Below the pieces are notes generated by a model. It was not told the DNA's origin and made no database searches. It saw only the letters and a list, made by a program, of their open reading frames with translations. 32,891 nucleotides of DNA, taken from contig JAGRJO010000005.1 of assembly GCA_020442725.1 (NCBI GenBank), forward strand, positions 1-32,891, written 5' to 3'. Shown here one piece after another: positions 31,275-32,891 of this stretch. This stretch comes from Lysobacterales bacterium. GTDB lineage: Bacteria; Pseudomonadota; Gammaproteobacteria; Xanthomonadales; Marinicellaceae. Made by a program: the position numbers and the translations under genes. Position 1 is the stretch's first letter. Every line of letters begins with the position of its first letter.

Positions 31275-31797
31275 ATACTAAACCTCAAGGAGTTATTGAT
31301 ATGAAAAAATTAATATTCGCTTTATTACTCATTTTTTGTTATTTATCTGTATCCGCCCAACAAGGTCCTGTGGCTCCTTGTGTGGACTGTGAGTCTCTAT
31401 CAAAACGAACCGAACCTCATAATGGGATGTGGTATAATCCGGATCAATCAGGAAGCGGAATGACTCTTGATGTTCAGGATGGCAAACTGTTTGGCGTGGT
31501 TTTTGGATACGATGATGATGGAAAGTCCAGATGGTGGACATTTGTAAACGATTTATCACCTTCTAATGAACCCAATATCATGTGGACACTCAATGCTGAT
31601 TTGATGCAGTTTGAGAATGGCAATAGTTTCAATAATGATTATATTTTTCCCACTCAAACCAATTATGAGGGACAAATTTCACTCAAGTTCACACAAAAAA
31701 ATCATGCTCTGTACAGTATCAATGGTGGTGAAGAGCAAAATATCGTGCCAATTATCTTTGGTGTTACAAAAAGCAGAGATTTTCCTGAACAAACATC
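31266..31797 (+). repeat. Second copy of the 532-base tandem duplication
   Basis: This matches 30178-30709 with offset 1088 and no insertions or deletions visible by eye. It carries the ribosome-binding site, the start codon and the first 165 codons of paralog 2. Confidence 0.9.
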
Positions 31798-32215
31798 CTA
31801 TTTAATTCCAGAGCTAGAGGGAGTTTGGACTTTTGTTTATCAATACAATGAGAGTCATCCAGATGTTCCTCCAGAGCCATATAATATATTTTCAGAAGCG
31901 GTAGTAATATCTTCTAAAAATATTGGTGATATCACACAAGATGGTATTATTGATATTGGGTTTTCTGTCAGTAGATATGACTTTTTCCCAAACAGTCACC
32001 ATATTGGCTTTATTTATTGCTATGTTACTGAAGAAAGTAATGAGGTTGTCGGTCCATCATGTGAGTTTCTGGACACAAGAGGATTGTTGGGAGATATTGA
32101 AATCAAACCCGTTTATAAAATGAAACTTGGTGGAATAGGTGCATTTAGATTGTTTGGTGAAGATGTTGGAGGCCATACATTTGAAGGTATAAGAATTAAT
32201 GCTAAAGACTATTAA
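31301..32215 (+). CDS. Secreted hypothetical protein, paralog 2
   Basis: This is a 304-residue paralog of the preceding gene, with the same signal peptide, NPDQSGSGMTLD and YDDDGKSRWWTF motifs. Residues after about 165 differ widely but keep the landmarks PEL.GVWT, a CEF motif, KMKLGG.GA.RLFGED and GHTFE. The two genes are therefore homologous throughout, with only the 5' half made nearly identical. No terminator with a T run follows; an imperfect hairpin lies at 32303-32337. The function is unknown. Confidence 0.85.
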   Translation: MKKLIFALLLIFCYLSVSAQQGPVAPCVDCESLSKRTEPHNGMWYNPDQSGSGMTLDVQDGKLFGVVFGYDDDGKSRWWTFVNDLSPSNEPNIMWTLNADLMQFENGNSFNNDYIFPTQTNYEGQISLKFTQKNHALYSINGGEEQNIVPIIFGVTKSRDFPEQTSYLIPELEGVWTFVYQYNESHPDVPPEPYNIFSEAVVISSKNIGDITQDGIIDIGFSVSRYDFFPNSHHIGFIYCYVTEESNEVVGPSCEFLDTRGLLGDIEIKPVYKMKLGGIGAFRLFGEDVGGHTFEGIRINAKDY

Positions 32216-32302
32216 AATTGATAATATAAAATATTGTCTCTGAAAACAGCTATGAATGATGAGTTTTCAATACTGCTACAATCATTGTAATACCGATTAT
32301 AA

Positions 32303-32337
32303 ATGATGTTGGCTCATTTGGTCAGAGCCGACATCAT
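32303..32337. repeat. Imperfect 13-bp inverted repeat between paralog 2 and rlmD
   Basis: ATGATGTTGGCTC and GAGCCGACATCAT pair with one T-G wobble on the plus strand and enclose a nine-base loop. It sits between two convergent genes. No clear T run follows on either strand, so terminator function is uncertain. Confidence 0.45.
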
Positions 32338-32362
32338 GAAAGTTGAAGAAATTATCAATATC

Positions 32363-32891
32363 TTATCTTTTAAATAATGCCATGGATTCAACATGTGAGG
32401 TGTGGGGAAACATGTCCATCACGCCGGCACTGATGAGTTTAAAACCAAGTTCATTCACCAGATAATCCGTGTCTCTTGCCAGACTTGCGGGATGGCAGGA
32501 AACATAAAGCAATGTGTCTGCTTTGGTTCGTGCAATTAATGGCAGTATTTCAAAGGCTCCACTGCGAGGCGGGTCAATCAGAACTTTGGTGTATTCTTTT
32601 TGAAACCAGTCAGAACTTTCATGATTTAAACGCAAATCAGCAACGTGAAATTCGATATTTTGCAAATTGTTAATTTTTGAGTTGTGCTCAGCTCTTTCAA
32701 CCAAAGACTTTTCACCTTCAACACCAACCACTTGTTTCACCTTTGTTGCCAACGGCAATGTAAAGTTGCCTAAACCGCAGAATAAATCCAGAATCACATC
32801 GTTTTCAGAGATTTCCAATAATGATAATGCCTGCGCAATCATTTTTTCGTTCATTCTTTTGTTAACCTGAATGAAGTCGCTTGGCAAGAAT
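32363..32891 (-). CDS. rlmD: 23S rRNA (uracil-1939-C5)-methyltransferase RlmD, C-terminal part (partial)
   Basis: This is the C-terminal methyltransferase half of a larger RNA methyltransferase, cut by the window end; its N-terminal TRAM domain and iron-sulfur ligands lie outside. The visible part has DFIQVN, motif I DLFCGLGNFTLPLA, the DPPRSGA segment and YVSCHPASLARD, where the Cys of SCHP is the catalytic nucleophile. These match RlmD (RumA), which methylates U1939 of 23S rRNA with SAM. The frame runs open to the window edge without a start codon. The inverted repeat at 32303-32337 lies 25 bases beyond its stop. Confidence 0.92.
   Translation of the reverse strand, partial: FLPSDFIQVNKRMNEKMIAQALSLLEISENDVILDLFCGLGNFTLPLATKVKQVVGVEGEKSLVERAEHNSKINNLQNIEFHVADLRLNHESSDWFQKEYTKVLIDPPRSGAFEILPLIARTKADTLLYVSCHPASLARDTDYLVNELGFKLISAGVMDMFPHTSHVESMALFKR

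Noticed and set aside
32303-32337. Hairpin as a clear terminator of paralog 2 or rlmD
   Set aside because: No T run follows on the plus strand, and on the minus strand the stem has an A-C mismatch with only a weak T-rich tail; kept only as an inverted repeat.

Overview
The window reads as chromosome of an AT-rich, aerobic, Gram-negative gammaproteobacterium. TonB-dependent receptors, a RegB/RegA redox two-component pair, an acpP-fabF-pabB block, and a secreted protein ending in IFEDGFE (a C-terminus I associate with Lysobacterales and Marinicella-type bacteria) all fit that. The species assignment is inference. I see no rRNA, tRNA, CRISPR array, transposase or phage gene.

Layout. 1-63: tail of an upstream gene. 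238-2892: a large TonB-dependent receptor closed by a strong terminator. 3033-10034: a tight four-gene operon (TPR-sulfotransferase, class I methyltransferase, exported S9 peptidase, cobalamin-type radical SAM enzyme), the best candidate for an undescribed biosynthetic or modification system. 10104-10984: a small exported protein and a small membrane protein. 11045-12535 (minus): ung and a double-receiver protein whose first receiver lacks the phospho-acceptor. 12739-16616: a MoxR/DUF58/transglutaminase (TgpA) operon. 16674-18503: a secreted beta-helix protein. 18574-22538: an OprC/NosA-like copper receptor divergent from regBA, with a perfect palindrome resembling a RegA/PrrA site between them. 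22604-23734: two hypothetical proteins, one a His/Tyr/Asn-rich exported protein. 23786-26663 (minus): acpP, fabF, pabB. 26801-28216 (minus): a DUF4124 coiled-coil protein and an AmpE-like membrane protein. 28504-30141: a secreted metzincin-type zinc protease whose signal peptide is encoded by a tetranucleotide repeat. 30213-32215: two tandem paralogous secreted proteins. 32363-32891 (minus): the C-terminal half of rlmD, cut by the window edge.

How the genes work together. Three circuits stand out. First, copper uptake appears tied to redox sensing: RegB/RegA-type systems control copper-dependent respiratory oxidases, and here the copper receptor shares its promoter region with regB. Second, the sulfotransferase/methyltransferase/peptidase/radical SAM operon beside a TonB receptor suggests making, modifying or processing a peptide-like compound; the substrate is not visible. 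Third, the metalloprotease carries 7.5 copies of ATAC within its first codons, so gain or loss of one copy would switch it off. This predicts phase variation of a secreted protease. No gene-free stretch exceeds 300 bases; the longest is 28217-28503.
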